Origin: Gammaproteobacteria bacterium
GTDB lineage: Bacteria; Pseudomonadota; Gammaproteobacteria; VBWC01
NCBI GenBank assembly: GCA_006218035.1
Contig: VBWC01000008.1
Span: 1 to 64,000, forward strand
Direction: 5' to 3'
Length of the DNA: 64,000 nt
The position numbers were made by a program, and so were the translations under genes. Positions 1 to 8,890 of the stretch are shown here, piece after piece. Below the pieces are notes generated by a model that ran no database searches, had not been told where the DNA came from, and saw only the letters and a list, made by a program, of their open reading frames with translations. The stretch's first letter is position 1; every line of letters starts with the position of its first letter.

Positions 1-736
1 CGGTGGTGTCGCTGACGGTGATGGTTTGCGTCGCCTGGCCAAGGTTGCCGGCGGCGTCGATCGCCGTCCACGTGACAACCTTGACCCCGACACCGAATCC
101 CGCCGGTGCGTCATGATTGATTGCAACGGCGCCATCGACCAGGTCTTTTACGACAGTCTCACCCAGCGCAACAGGTGTCGACGGTCCCGTCGCTTCGACG
201 ATGACATCGGCCGGCGCGGTCAGTACCGGGGGAGTCGAATCGGTGACGGTGACAATTTGTGTGGCCGACGCCGTGTTGCCGGCCGCATCGGTGGCACTCC
301 AGGTGATGGTATGCCTGCCCGGAACAAATGGACCGGTTTGATCGGCTATCGCGGAAAGTACCCCGTCAACGATGTCCTCGGCGACTGCTGCACCCAGTTC
401 GACCGATGTCGTCGGGCCGGTGGCCTCGACGGAAACATCGGCCGGTGCAATCACTTTCGGCACCGTCGTATCCGCCACGATGACGGTATGCATGCCGGAC
501 GTCGTGTTGCCGTGCTCATCGGTGGCAGTCCATTTGATAATGGTCTTGCCGACCGGAAACGAGCCGGAAATTTCACCCGGCTTTACCGGTGTAGACGCAC
601 CGGTTGCTTCAACGGAAACATCCGCCGGCGCCGTAACCTCAGGCGACGGCCCACCGGCGATACGGGCCGGCTTGTCGGCCGCCAACACCGCGCTCGCGCT
701 CGTCACCAGAACCAAAATTACTAGCAGCCGCTGCAT
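1..736 (-). CDS. Secreted HYR (hyalin-repeat) protein, N-terminal part, cut by window edge
   Basis: The minus strand is open from an ATG at 736 to the window edge (about 245 codons), so the C-terminus is missing. Residues 1-19 form a signal peptide (MQRLLVILVLVTSASAVLA) followed by AD. Three tandem modules of about 75-80 residues follow. Each starts like APADVxVEATGPxTPV and ends like WTATDxAGNxxxATQTITV-DTT, which is the pattern of HYR (PF02494) Ig-like domains. Such repeats build extracellular or surface-anchored adhesive proteins, so export is likely. The modules are close copies of each other. The full length, any anchor and any catalytic domain lie outside the window. Confidence 0.85.
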   Translation of the reverse strand, partial: MQRLLVILVLVTSASAVLAADKPARIAGGPSPEVTAPADVSVEATGASTPVKPGEISGSFPVGKTIIKWTATDEHGNTTSGMHTVIVADTTVPKVIAPADVSVEATGPTTSVELGAAVAEDIVDGVLSAIADQTGPFVPGRHTITWSATDAAGNTASATQIVTVTDSTPPVLTAPADVIVEATGPSTPVALGETVVKDLVDGAVAINHDAPAGFGVGVKVVTWTAIDAAGNLGQATQTITVSDTT

Positions 737-919
737 GATGAATTCTTTCTCGGGTAACTACCTTCCAGCACGTCATGATATATCGACAGCAGCCCCCAAC
801 GGATTAGGCGGCGGTTGCCTGCTTGCTTGGATAAACAAAGTATACCGTAGCCTCCCGGTATTTTAATGGTCGCGCCGGATATCTGTTGGAACATCGCTTT
901 CGATTCACGGGATCAGGTG

Positions 920-1216
920 CCTGGGCTTCCGGTCCCCGCGACGCGACCACGACCGCCCAAAATAGGGGCTGCCGATCGACCCACTCCCGCGCCTGTTTTG
1001 CGGCTGCAGGTCACGCGACCGTCACACAGCCATAGCCCGAACGCGGCCTTGTCATCCCGCACCAGACGTACTGCGACGTCGAGCACATCCTGGCCCCGCG
1101 CGACATGACCCAGCACGGCCGCGTGCAAAATGTGACTGTAACGCGCTCCAGATAATCTTGCCCGTTTCGGCTACGATTCGCGCGCGCTGTTCGGCGTCGT
1201 TCTGCGATAGTGTCAT
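920..1216 (-). pseudogene. DUF2288-family protein, broken by two frameshifts
   Basis: The ATG at 1216 opens MTLSQNDAEQRARIVAETGK, continuing to HFARG, which resembles the N-terminus of DUF2288 proteins (about 95 residues). Near 1110 the homology moves to a second frame (GQDVLDVAVRLVRDDKAA). Near 1005 it moves to a third (AAKQAREWVDRQPLFWAVVV), giving the conserved WAVVV end. All three pieces are in family order, so one ancestral gene has taken at least two indels. The molecular function of DUF2288 is unknown to me. The breaks may be true decay or sequencing errors; each is a single-base event next to otherwise good coding sequence. Confidence 0.6.
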
Positions 1217-1285
1217 TATCGATATTCCCAACAATCGCCCGCTATCGGCGCACATACGACAATCATGTTTTTTCCGGCCCAAAAT

Positions 1286-1318
1286 GCAAAAACCCCGCAA
1301 TCGCTTGCGGGGTTTTTT
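1286..1318 (-). terminator. Rho-independent terminator of the cold-shock gene
   Basis: Perfect 8-bp stem CCCCGCAA/TTGCGGGG with TCGC loop (1293-1312), flanked by A5 on the left and T6 on the right, so it can work on both strands. It lies just after the stop of the minus-strand cold-shock gene. Confidence 0.85.
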
Positions 1319-1339
1319 GGTCGGAAAGGTTAACGAGTA

Positions 1340-1546
1340 TCAGCTTGCGAGCGTGACGTTCGTCGCCTGCAAACCTTTGGGTCCCTTCTCAACTTCAAAG
1401 TTAACGGATTGACCTTCCTGCAATGACTTGAAGCCGCCGCTCTGGATTGCCGAATAATGTACGAATACGTCGTCGCGACCATCCGCAGGCGATATAAAGC
1501 CGTAACCCTTCGACTCGTTAAACCACTTCACAGTACCTGTTGCCAT
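1340..1546 (-). CDS. Cold-shock protein (CspA family)
   Basis: A 68-residue single cold-shock domain protein. RNP1 (KGYGFI) and RNP2 (VFVHY) are both visible after [14 protein letters not shown]. This OB-fold family binds single-stranded RNA and DNA and melts RNA secondary structure. The length matches the family. A gene-free leader of about 190 bases (1547-1740) lies upstream, as in cold-regulated csp genes where the 5' UTR controls expression. It is monocistronic and ends at the terminator at 1286-1318. Which csp paralogue it is cannot be decided. Confidence 0.95.
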   Translation of the reverse strand: MATGTVKWFNESKGYGFISPADGRDDVFVHYSAIQSGGFKSLQEGQSVNFEVEKGPKGLQATNVTLAS

Positions 1547-1787
1547 GTAAATTACCTCTGTAATAACTGATCTTTATTTAAGTGTTCAATTGCAAATCAT
1601 ACGAGGCAAATTGCAGGAGATTACCGAGAGGGACACTTCTGAATTGTCTTGAATAATATGCAACCGTTCCGAGTATAACTGAATTGCCAAGGACAATACA
1701 TCATATTTCTTTCGACTTTTCAAGCGTCTTGCCCATAGCTGCCGGTTCACGCCCTTAACGGGCCTAGTGGTGTTTGAAGGCGCCCGT
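1547..1787. other. Gene-free leader of the cold-shock gene
   Basis: AT-richer than its surroundings. No ORF is supported. It probably holds the promoter and long 5' UTR of the minus-strand csp gene and, near 1745-1787, the end of the ATP-grasp transcript. Confidence 0.4.
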
Positions 1788-2936
1788 TCACCACAAACGC
1801 CTCTCCAGCTCCACCTTTAGCTGGTGCTGCATCTGCTCCGGTCCGGCGAGGATCACACCAAGTTTGCCGGCGAGGATCACCCCCCAATTGATAATGACGA
1901 CGCCGGCACCGATGAAGTCACTGTACTCAATGCCAGTGAGATCAATTTCGCCGAGACGGCGCCTGCGGCTGTCGACCTGGATCGCACACCATTCGTCCAG
2001 TCCGAGCTGTTGCGCGATCAATACCGCGTAGGCGCTATCGCTGTACCACGGCCGGCAACCGATCGGCAGGTAACGAGGGCGATCGCCGTCCATCACCACC
2101 GCAACCTCAAAATCGAACACACCGCGTAAACCGACGGCGGCCAGCCATGTCGCCATCGGTTGCACGACATGCCACGGCGCGTGCGCGGAGGGAAAGCGCG
2201 TGTCCTGATGAACGTGGTCGGCGCGTCGCTTCTCCGTCACCGCAACACGCGTGGCGATATCATCCACTACGGTGTAATGCAGTGTCAGAAAACAATCCGA
2301 CGTGAGTTCCTCCTGAACTTGCAATGGAACAAGTGGTTCAAAATGCGTGAGCGCATCATTCAGTGCCGCGCTGGAAGCGCATCGATAAATACCACCGTCA
2401 TAGGTCGGAACACTGGCCTTGAGATAACATGGGTATGGGAACGTACCGACATCCTTGATATCGCGACGACGATCAAAGCGCCAGGTGCGCGGAACATCGA
2501 CCTTGAGCTCGCCGGCAAGTTGAATGAAGTTGTTCTTTGAGCCTATATAACGCACCACCTCGCACCACTTGCGATCGTCGCGATGGCGCTGCGCCTGCTC
2601 ATCGAAGAACTGCACCGATATCTCCTGACCCGCCAGCTGTATGATCCAGGAATAATTCGTATCCCATATCACATCGCGCGAATGCATCAGGCCGATGCGA
2701 TCATAATGGCGGGCGATCGCCGCCCATTCACCACGCAATTCCGGCGCCAGCTGTATCGTGTCCTCTGGATTCGATAACCCCAACGCGCGCGCCGAATACA
2801 AACGCATTAGCGGATCGGTACTGCGCGCAAAGCTGCTGATATCGTGATTCAGAATCCGGCGCTTGCCGCCCGAGCCCGGTACTCGCGCAACCGCGTTCAT
2901 CGGCCTGGCCGCTGCCCCTGCGTTGCCAATCGCCAT
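1788..2936 (-). CDS. ATP-grasp-like ligase protein, degenerate
   Basis: A 382-residue protein. Residues about 150-300 look like an ATP-grasp fold: YPCYLKASVPTYDGG resembles the nucleotide-binding lysine strand and glycine loop, and LQVQEEL matches the strand carrying the adenine-contacting acidic residue. The usual late E-x-N-x-R metal and phosphate motif is replaced by PIGCRPW, so catalysis is doubtful. The C-terminus has a short tandem repeat, GVILAGKLGVILAG, made by a duplication of about 20 bases. ATP-grasp enzymes join a carboxylate to an amine or thiol through an acyl-phosphate. It stands alone, but the amidoligase operon begins about 1.1 kb away. Substrate unknown. Confidence 0.6.
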   Translation of the reverse strand: MAIGNAGAAARPMNAVARVPGSGGKRRILNHDISSFARSTDPLMRLYSARALGLSNPEDTIQLAPELRGEWAAIARHYDRIGLMHSRDVIWDTNYSWIIQLAGQEISVQFFDEQAQRHRDDRKWCEVVRYIGSKNNFIQLAGELKVDVPRTWRFDRRRDIKDVGTFPYPCYLKASVPTYDGGIYRCASSAALNDALTHFEPLVPLQVQEELTSDCFLTLHYTVVDDIATRVAVTEKRRADHVHQDTRFPSAHAPWHVVQPMATWLAAVGLRGVFDFEVAVVMDGDRPRYLPIGCRPWYSDSAYAVLIAQQLGLDEWCAIQVDSRRRRLGEIDLTGIEYSDFIGAGVVIINWGVILAGKLGVILAGPEQMQHQLKVELERRLW

Positions 2937-3170
2937 TCCATATTCCCGTTATTAATATTATTTTTGGACAAGCGCCTCCCTTGGCAGCGGCTCAAACAGA
3001 AAAAGCCGCACCGCGACCGGATTAACTCCCCGGATACTGCTGGGAAACGCACAACGGTAAATCGTACAGATACCGCTTGTATCGGGCGACTACCTGGAAC
3101 CTTGAACCGCCTAAAACAGCGAGTGTTGTCCATATCTGACCTTTTCGGCGCGAAACTGCAGACAATCAAG

Positions 3171-3310
3171 TTACGGCCAATCGTTGTCAAAACCGAAACG
3201 CTTCGCAGCATTGCGCAAACGCTGCGTGAGCAGCCGCGCGAGTTCGCCGGTGCCGCGCAGCGCGTGCCGAACCGCGCGTTATAGGCCTCTCCCGCAGGCG
3301 TGGTGCGCAA
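3171..3310 (-). pseudogene. Short gene remnant with one frameshift
   Basis: One frame reads TPAGEAYNARFGT. After a one-base slip the next reads ALRGTGELARLLTQRLRNAA, then KRFGFDNDWP and stop at 3171. Together they resemble the C-terminal tail of PA0069-type radical SAM proteins (DxRFGxRMRGxG). The rest of that gene is absent. The assignment is tentative. Confidence 0.35.
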
Positions 3311-3314
3311 TGCG

Positions 3315-3633
3315 CTACCAATATGACACCATCAAGGGATAATGTTGCGACATCCACTTATCGAGTAACAGGACGTCACCTGCTGCGGCCACACGGCCGG
3401 GTACACCACGAACACAATCCCGTCGAACTCACCGTCGTTCATGAGCGAGATCACCGGCGCCACCAGCACGCCCACCGGCATGTCGCCATCGGTCAGATCG
3501 AGCGATCGAACGGAACGTCCGGCGAGTCGTCCGTCGCCGTCGTATGCAAAACGGCAGCTTCTTCGAAAATCCGGTACTCACGCCAACCATCATCAAAAAC
3601 ATCGCGCTTTTGCACATCAAAGTGCGCTTGCAT
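3315..3633 (-). pseudogene. Unrecognised gene of about 105 codons with two frameshifts
   Basis: From an ATG at 3633 the first frame reads MQAHFDVQKRDVFDDGWREY and runs to DDSPDVPFDRS. Near 3500 it slips to a second frame (LDLTDGDMPVGVLVAPVISL, then MNDGEFDGIVFVV). Near 3400 it slips to a third (VAAAGDVLLLDKWMSQHYPL, then MVSYW and stop at 3315). All three pieces look like folded-protein sequence and join smoothly, so this was one gene. I do not recognise the family. The next minus-strand remnant begins a few bases downstream. Confidence 0.45.
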
Positions 3634-4076
3634 GGCAGGTAGCACCGCGGGGTTTCCCAATCCTGTCCTCCATGCGGCTATTGTAGGTAATCGGCGCCGC
3701 CGATAATGAAAAATTAAAACGCTGGGTTTCAGCGTGTTACAAAATGCGCGAGCAGCGACAGACCGTTACTGATTTGATGCGCAGCGATCTCACAGGATTT
3801 ACACCTGCCAAACGATGAAAACCTGCTCTGGCCGGTAAACACGTCGACACCACCGAATCCGCACCCACGCGAAACCGCATCAGCCGCTCGCCGCCGACAA
3901 AGAAACGCGCCGGCACCTGGATCACGAGCCGCACGAGCACCGCCCAGATACCCGCATGACCGCTTGCTATAACCTGATCAAGCACAACCGAACGGCTTTC
4001 CAATCGATTAATGTGTCGTCTGGTAATCCGGGTCTTCAACGATTGATCAAATCCGCCCCGCTGGAGGTGCTTCACG
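3634..4076. other. Intergenic region without a convincing gene
   Basis: A 112-codon open frame exists on the minus strand (3737-4075), but its tail is Arg/Val/Cys-rich and no family is recognised. The sequence GGAGGTG at about 4060 is the ribosome-binding site of the plus-strand gene at 4077. Confidence 0.3.
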
Positions 4077-4904
4077 ATGCTGGAGCATACTCGCCTATTG
4101 AAACCGCCCCGGCCTCACCGGCCCAACGCCGCTGACCGTCGAGCACTGTATATTTGGAAATCCCAGGCCGCTCACGTAATATCGCGCGCTGTGGACCGCA
4201 CGTTACAACTCGAGATTCTCCCCCAACCGAACGACAGCACCTGCGGACCCACCTGTCTGCACGCGGTGTATCGCTACTATGGCGAGACTCTGTCGCTGGA
4301 TCAGATTATCGCCGAAACGCGCGAGCTCGAAACCGGCGGCACGCTCGCGGTATTTCTCGCCTCACACGCACTGCGGCGCGGTTATAACGCGACCATCTAT
4401 ACCTATAACCTGGGTGTATTCGATCCGACCTGGTTTACCAGGCCCGATATCAATCTTGCCGAGCGCCTCAAGGAGCAGGCGAAGCACAAGAACGACACGA
4501 AACTGGAACATGCGACACAGGGTTATCTGGAGTTTCTCCGGCTCGGCGGCAAGATCGAGTTCGTTGACCTTGGCCCGGAGCTGATCCGTCGTTATTTGAA
4601 AAAAGGGATCCCGATCCTGACCGGGTTGAGCTCCACCTATCTTTACCAGGCGGCGAGAGAATCCGGCACAAATGTTACGCAGGATGACGACGTGCGCGGC
4701 GAACCGGCCGGTCATTTCGTGGTACTGTGCGGTTACAAGAAGGAGCCGCGCACGGTGATGGTCGCGGACCCGTATCTGAAGAATCCGCTGGCGCCCGGTC
4801 AATATTATGAGACTGGAATTCATCGCCTCATCGGCGCGATACTGCTCGGCGTGTTGACGCATGACGCGAACCTGCTGATCATCCAACCTAAAAAGAATGT
4901 ATAA
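4077..4904 (+). CDS. C39-like papain-fold peptidase of the RimK amidoligase operon
   Basis: A 275-residue protein. The core motif NDSTCGPTCLHAVYRYYG (residues about 54-71) carries the presumed nucleophile Cys and helix of the peptidase C39 / papain-like fold. GHFVVLCGYKK (about 213-223) supplies the catalytic His, followed by ADPYLKNP with an Asp. The start is chosen because GGAGG lies about ten bases upstream of ATG 4077; a GTG at 4191 would give a shorter form. It is the first gene of a four-gene operon, ending nine bases before the RimK-like gene. Comparable operons were described by Iyer and colleagues as amidoligase systems, where the peptidase would process or recycle the product. Cytoplasmic, since no signal peptide is seen. 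Confidence 0.8.
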   Translation: MLEHTRLLKPPRPHRPNAADRRALYIWKSQAAHVISRAVDRTLQLEILPQPNDSTCGPTCLHAVYRYYGETLSLDQIIAETRELETGGTLAVFLASHALRRGYNATIYTYNLGVFDPTWFTRPDINLAERLKEQAKHKNDTKLEHATQGYLEFLRLGGKIEFVDLGPELIRRYLKKGIPILTGLSSTYLYQAARESGTNVTQDDDVRGEPAGHFVVLCGYKKEPRTVMVADPYLKNPLAPGQYYETGIHRLIGAILLGVLTHDANLLIIQPKKNV

Positions 4905-4913
4905 TTTTCACAC

Positions 4914-6386
4914 GTGGGAATTCTAATCGTTGTCAATTCGCCCAAGGACTGGCCGATCGCGAGCGGCCAGGCGCAGGTGATTTCGGCCAAATCCTATCTC
5001 ACCAATCCGGCCTATACAAACATGCGCGGCGTCAAGGTTTTCAACCTGACGCGGTCATACCGTTACCAGAGCATGGGCTATTACGTGTCGCTGCTTGCCG
5101 AAGCACGCGGACACAAACCTTTGCCGAGCATCAACACCATACAGGACATGAAATCGCAAACCATCATCCGGTTTGTGTCCGACGATCTCAATCAGCTGAT
5201 ACAGAAAAGCCTTGCCCCGATACAATCGAAAGAATTCGTACTGAGTATTTATTTCGGCCGCAACCTTGCCAAACGTTATGACCGGCTGAGTCTTAATCTG
5301 TTTAACCTGTTTCCAGCACCATTGCTGCGCGCACGCTTTGTACGCGGCCGCGAATGGCAGCTGCAGAATATCAGCCCGATCTCGTCGAACGGCATCCCGG
5401 CGGAACATTGGCCGTTTGTGCTCGACATGGCCGCGCAACACTTTGCCGGCAAGCGGTTCCGGGCGCGAAAACGTTCGGAAACCCGCTATGATCTGGCGAT
5501 ACTGCACAATCCGAAGGAGCTGCACGCACCTTCCGACGAGCGCGCACTAAAGAAATTCGTCAAGGCCGCGGAATCGCTTGGCATCGCCGCGGACCTGATC
5601 ACCAAGGATGACTATGGCACACTAGCGGAATACGACGCATTGTTCATTCGCGAAACCACGCTGGTCAACCATCACACCTATCGCTTCGCGCGCCGCGCCA
5701 CTGCCGAGGGCATGGTGGTCGTCGACGATCCGGACTCCATCCTGAAATGCACCAACAAGGTTTACCTTGCCGAGCTGATGACGCAGCATGATATCCCTAT
5801 CCCCAAGACATGGATCATCAGCAAGGAAAGCCTGCCCAAGATAACCGGCGAGATATCCATGCCGTGCGTGCTCAAACAACCCGACAGCGCGTTCTCGCAG
5901 GGCGTCATCAAGGTGCACGATATGGAGTCCTTTATATCGGAAACCAAACGGCTGCTGGATAAATCGGATCTGATCATCGGCCAGGAGTATCTGCCGACCG
6001 ATTTTGACTGGCGCGTTGGTATTTTCGATCGCCGCCCGCTTTATGTATGCAAATATTTCATGGCGCGCCAGCACTGGCAAATTGTCGAACATGACGAACA
6101 CGGCAAGTCGCACGAAGGCCGCGCTGAAACCTTCACTGTCGAGGAGGCCCCGCCAAAGCTGATACGTATCGCGTTACGGGCCGCCAATCTGATCGGTGAC
6201 GGTCTGTACGGTGTGGATATCAAACAGGTCGGCAAGAAGTACTACGTTATCGAGGTCAACGATAATCCCAGTATCGATGCTACCGCCGAGGACCGGGTGT
6301 TGGGCAACCAGCTCTACACCGATATCATGTCGGTATTTCTCAAACGCATCGAGCAGCGTAAGGGCGGACGGCGCGATGCAGACTGA
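4914..6386 (+). CDS. RimK-family ATP-grasp ligase with RLAN-type N-terminal domain
   Basis: A 490-residue protein with a GTG start. Residues about 1-160 match the RLAN domain that precedes a subset of RimK-like enzymes (MGILIVVNSPKDWP, later RSYRYQSMGYYVSLLAEARG). Residues about 270-480 are the ATP-grasp domain: PCVLKQPDSAFSQGVIKV (nucleotide lysine and glycine loop), IGQEYLPTDFDWRVGIF, and VIEVNDNPSID (metal-binding E-x-N). Such enzymes ligate amino acids, often glutamate, to a carboxylate or peptide end. The next gene starts inside its last codons (11-base overlap), so the two products are probably coupled. The real acceptor is unknown. Confidence 0.88.
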   Translation: MGILIVVNSPKDWPIASGQAQVISAKSYLTNPAYTNMRGVKVFNLTRSYRYQSMGYYVSLLAEARGHKPLPSINTIQDMKSQTIIRFVSDDLNQLIQKSLAPIQSKEFVLSIYFGRNLAKRYDRLSLNLFNLFPAPLLRARFVRGREWQLQNISPISSNGIPAEHWPFVLDMAAQHFAGKRFRARKRSETRYDLAILHNPKELHAPSDERALKKFVKAAESLGIAADLITKDDYGTLAEYDALFIRETTLVNHHTYRFARRATAEGMVVVDDPDSILKCTNKVYLAELMTQHDIPIPKTWIISKESLPKITGEISMPCVLKQPDSAFSQGVIKVHDMESFISETKRLLDKSDLIIGQEYLPTDFDWRVGIFDRRPLYVCKYFMARQHWQIVEHDEHGKSHEGRAETFTVEEAPPKLIRIALRAANLIGDGLYGVDIKQVGKKYYVIEVNDNPSIDATAEDRVLGNQLYTDIMSVFLKRIEQRKGGRRDAD

Positions 6387-7623
6387 GCCACAGTTTCTGG
6401 GCCTGTTCGAGGGCTACGGCATCGAACTCGAATACATGATCGTCGACGCCGAGACCCTCGACGTATTGCCGATTACGGACCAGGTATTGCATGCGGTTAC
6501 CGGCGAGTTCGCCCAGGAAGTGGAAACGGGCGAACTCGCCTGGTCGAACGAACTGGCGCTGCACGTCATCGAAATCAAGACCAACGGGCCGGCAACCGCG
6601 CTGGCGCCGTTACCGGAGTACTTCGCCAAGGACATCACCCGCATCAACCAACTGCTTGGCCCGCTAGGCGGGCGGCTGATGCCAACGGCGATGCACCCGT
6701 GGATGGACCCGCTCACTGAAACCCGGTTATGGCCGCATCATGACAGCCCGATTTACGAAACCTTCGATCGTATTTTCAGTTGTAGCGGTCATGGCTGGTC
6801 GAATCTGCAGAGCGTGCACGTCAATCTGCCGTTTGCCAACGATCGCGAGTTCGCCAAACTGCACGCCGCAACCCGTCTGATGTTGCCCATACTACCGGCG
6901 CTGGTTGCCAGTTCGCCCGTGATTGAATGGCGCGCCACCGGCATCCTCGACAACCGCGTGAACGTTTACCGCAGCAATTCGCACAAACTGCCGTCGATCA
7001 GCGGGCTCGTCGTTCCCGAGCAGTTCTATACGAAGCGCGATTATGAACAGAATATTCTTGAACCTATCTACCGTGATCTCGCGCCTTATGACCCCGATGG
7101 CGTGCTATGCCACGAGTGGGTAAACTCGCGCGGCGCCATCGCGCGCTTTGACCGGAATACGATTGAGATCCGTTTAATGGACATCCAGGAGTGCCCGCTG
7201 GCCGACCTCGCCACGGCGGCGCTCGTCAGCGAGACGATCCGTGCGCATACCGAGGAACTGTGGCTGTCGCTGGCCGCGCAGAAAAAATGGAAGATCGAGC
7301 CTTTGCACGAGATCCTGCTGCAGACGATGACCGATGGCGATCAGGCCGTTATCGACAATCGCCGTTATTTGCAGGTCTTCGGTTATCCCGAAGGCAACAA
7401 GTGCCGGGCTGTCGAGTTGTGGCAGCACATTATCGAAACGCTTTCCCCGGGCATTCATGCACGCCAGCAGTGGCAGGAAGCCTGGGATATCCTGACACAG
7501 CGCGGACCACTGGCGCGGCGCATCCTGACCGCTGTCGGCGACAGACCGACACATGACGACATACGGGCGGTCTATCGGCAGCTATGCGCCTGCCTCGGCG
7601 CGGGCAAGATGTTTGTCGGCTAA
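6376..7623 (+). CDS. Glutamate-cysteine ligase-like carboxylate-amine ligase (COG2170 type)
   Basis: A 415-residue protein of the GCS2 / glutamine-synthetase-like ligase fold. EGYGIELEYMIVD (about 12-24) holds the metal-binding E-x-E, and IEIRLMDIQECP (about 265-276) a second acidic and Arg cluster typical of the family. The start is ATG 6376, overlapping the stop of the RimK-like gene by 11 bases; an upstream open stretch from 6196 is only the antisense-free frame inside that gene. In this setting it probably forms a peptide-like bond on the same metabolite as the ATP-grasp enzyme, not glutathione itself. The exact amine and acid are unknown. Confidence 0.85.
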   Translation: MQTEPQFLGLFEGYGIELEYMIVDAETLDVLPITDQVLHAVTGEFAQEVETGELAWSNELALHVIEIKTNGPATALAPLPEYFAKDITRINQLLGPLGGRLMPTAMHPWMDPLTETRLWPHHDSPIYETFDRIFSCSGHGWSNLQSVHVNLPFANDREFAKLHAATRLMLPILPALVASSPVIEWRATGILDNRVNVYRSNSHKLPSISGLVVPEQFYTKRDYEQNILEPIYRDLAPYDPDGVLCHEWVNSRGAIARFDRNTIEIRLMDIQECPLADLATAALVSETIRAHTEELWLSLAAQKKWKIEPLHEILLQTMTDGDQAVIDNRRYLQVFGYPEGNKCRAVELWQHIIETLSPGIHARQQWQEAWDILTQRGPLARRILTAVGDRPTHDDIRAVYRQLCACLGAGKMFVG

Positions 7624-8317
7624 GCCAGTATTGCTGATTACCTGCGAACATGGCGGCAACACCATTCCGGTCCGCTATGCGCCGCTGTTTCACGGTACAC
7701 AAAAACTTCTCAAGAGCCATCGCGGACATGATATCGGCGCGCTGAATCTCGCACGCTATCTTGCCCGGCACCTGAGGGCGCCACTGCATTATTCAACGGT
7801 ATCGCGCCTGCTGGTTGACCTGAATCGATCGCCGCATCATCGCCAGCTTTTTTCCAGCCAGACACGCGTCCTCGATCCTGCGTCGCGCACGGCAGTGCTT
7901 GCCCGCTACTATTCGCCTTACCGCGGCGCCGTCGAGAAACGCATCGTCCAGATGATCGCTCGCGGCCGTTCCGTCGTGCATGTTTCGGCGCACAGTTTCA
8001 CACCGGTATTCGACAGCAAGACACGCATGGCGGACATCGGCCTGCTCTACGATCCGGCACGTCGCGGCGAACGGCTATTTTGTACGCGTTTTCAAGATGC
8101 GTTAAGCGACTTCGCACCAACACTGCGGGTGCGAAGGAATTACCCGTACAAAGGAACCGCGGACGGCTTCACGACCTACTTGCGAAAAATATTCTCCGGG
8201 ACTCACTACGCGGGCATCGAGCTGGAAGTCAACCAGCGCTTTTTTCTTGACGCCAAACCCGCTTGGGGCGGGATACGCCTGAACATTTTACGCGCTTTGA
8301 CGACAATATTCGGGTAA
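7613..8317 (+). CDS. N-formylglutamate amidohydrolase family protein
   Basis: About 234 residues. Family motifs are in order: LLITCEHGGNTIP (metal His/Glu), LLVDLNRSPHH, VVHVSAHSFTP, LLYDPARRGE, and GIELEVNQRF near the end. The family hydrolyses an amide bond at a zinc-type centre; in histidine catabolism it acts on N-formylglutamate, but no hut genes are here. It is last in the amidoligase operon, so a deblocking or recycling role on the operon's product is more likely. The start is uncertain: TTG 7613 overlaps the upstream stop by 11 bases like the preceding gene pair, while ATG 7553 would add 20 residues. Confidence 0.82.
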   Translation: MSAKPVLLITCEHGGNTIPVRYAPLFHGTQKLLKSHRGHDIGALNLARYLARHLRAPLHYSTVSRLLVDLNRSPHHRQLFSSQTRVLDPASRTAVLARYYSPYRGAVEKRIVQMIARGRSVVHVSAHSFTPVFDSKTRMADIGLLYDPARRGERLFCTRFQDALSDFAPTLRVRRNYPYKGTADGFTTYLRKIFSGTHYAGIELEVNQRFFLDAKPAWGGIRLNILRALTTIFG

Positions 8318-8890
8318 TCAATCGGTTCCCCGCGCACCCCGCGACGTCATGACAAAACCGTCGGCCCGCGTGGCGAACCTGTCGGGTGCGCCGCGCGTAT
8401 CCGTCGCATCGAATCAACACAATGTTTTGCTTGAAGAACTTTTTCTTCGACAGCAAATCATCCTATTTGGCAGAGTATGTTTATCGGAAATGATCAAGGT
8501 TGCATGTGGCCACGGTTAGGAATAGTGTGGAATCGTGGTTCGGGCGTTATGCAGGTTATCGCGACAAAGGCTGCTACATTTTGCATCACGACGCCTGAGT
8601 ACTTGTGTAGGTTGACGGGAGCACAGGTGAGAAAACCCGGCTGCCCTCAACGTGATCACTCGACAGTGGGATGAGCGGTTTGCCCGGCCGCCTCCGGCAA
8701 CACGCTCCGCGTCGGCCCGCTTGCTTTAAGCGAACATACGCGACTCACTGAGGTTATTTGGTTTACCGGTACTTCAGTCACCTGGGTAACAGCGCTGTGT
8801 CAGGATGCACCAGCACAGCTGTTGTTGACGCCAGTCCTGAATGTTTTTGGTTTGTCCACCACTACAGAGCAACTTAGAGGTGACACCCGC
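8318..8890. other. Intergenic stretch after the amidoligase operon
   Basis: No gene is firmly supported. A 56-codon frame at 8349-8519 (MTKPSARVANLSG...) lacks a ribosome-binding site and a known family. The rest shows no clear hairpin or repeat. Confidence 0.3.

Noticed and set aside
3737..4075. 112-codon minus-strand frame
   Set aside because: Odd composition, no family, and it abuts the ribosome-binding site of the real plus-strand gene.
8349..8519. 56-codon frame after the amidoligase operon
   Set aside because: No ribosome-binding site, no recognisable motif; kept only as a note.
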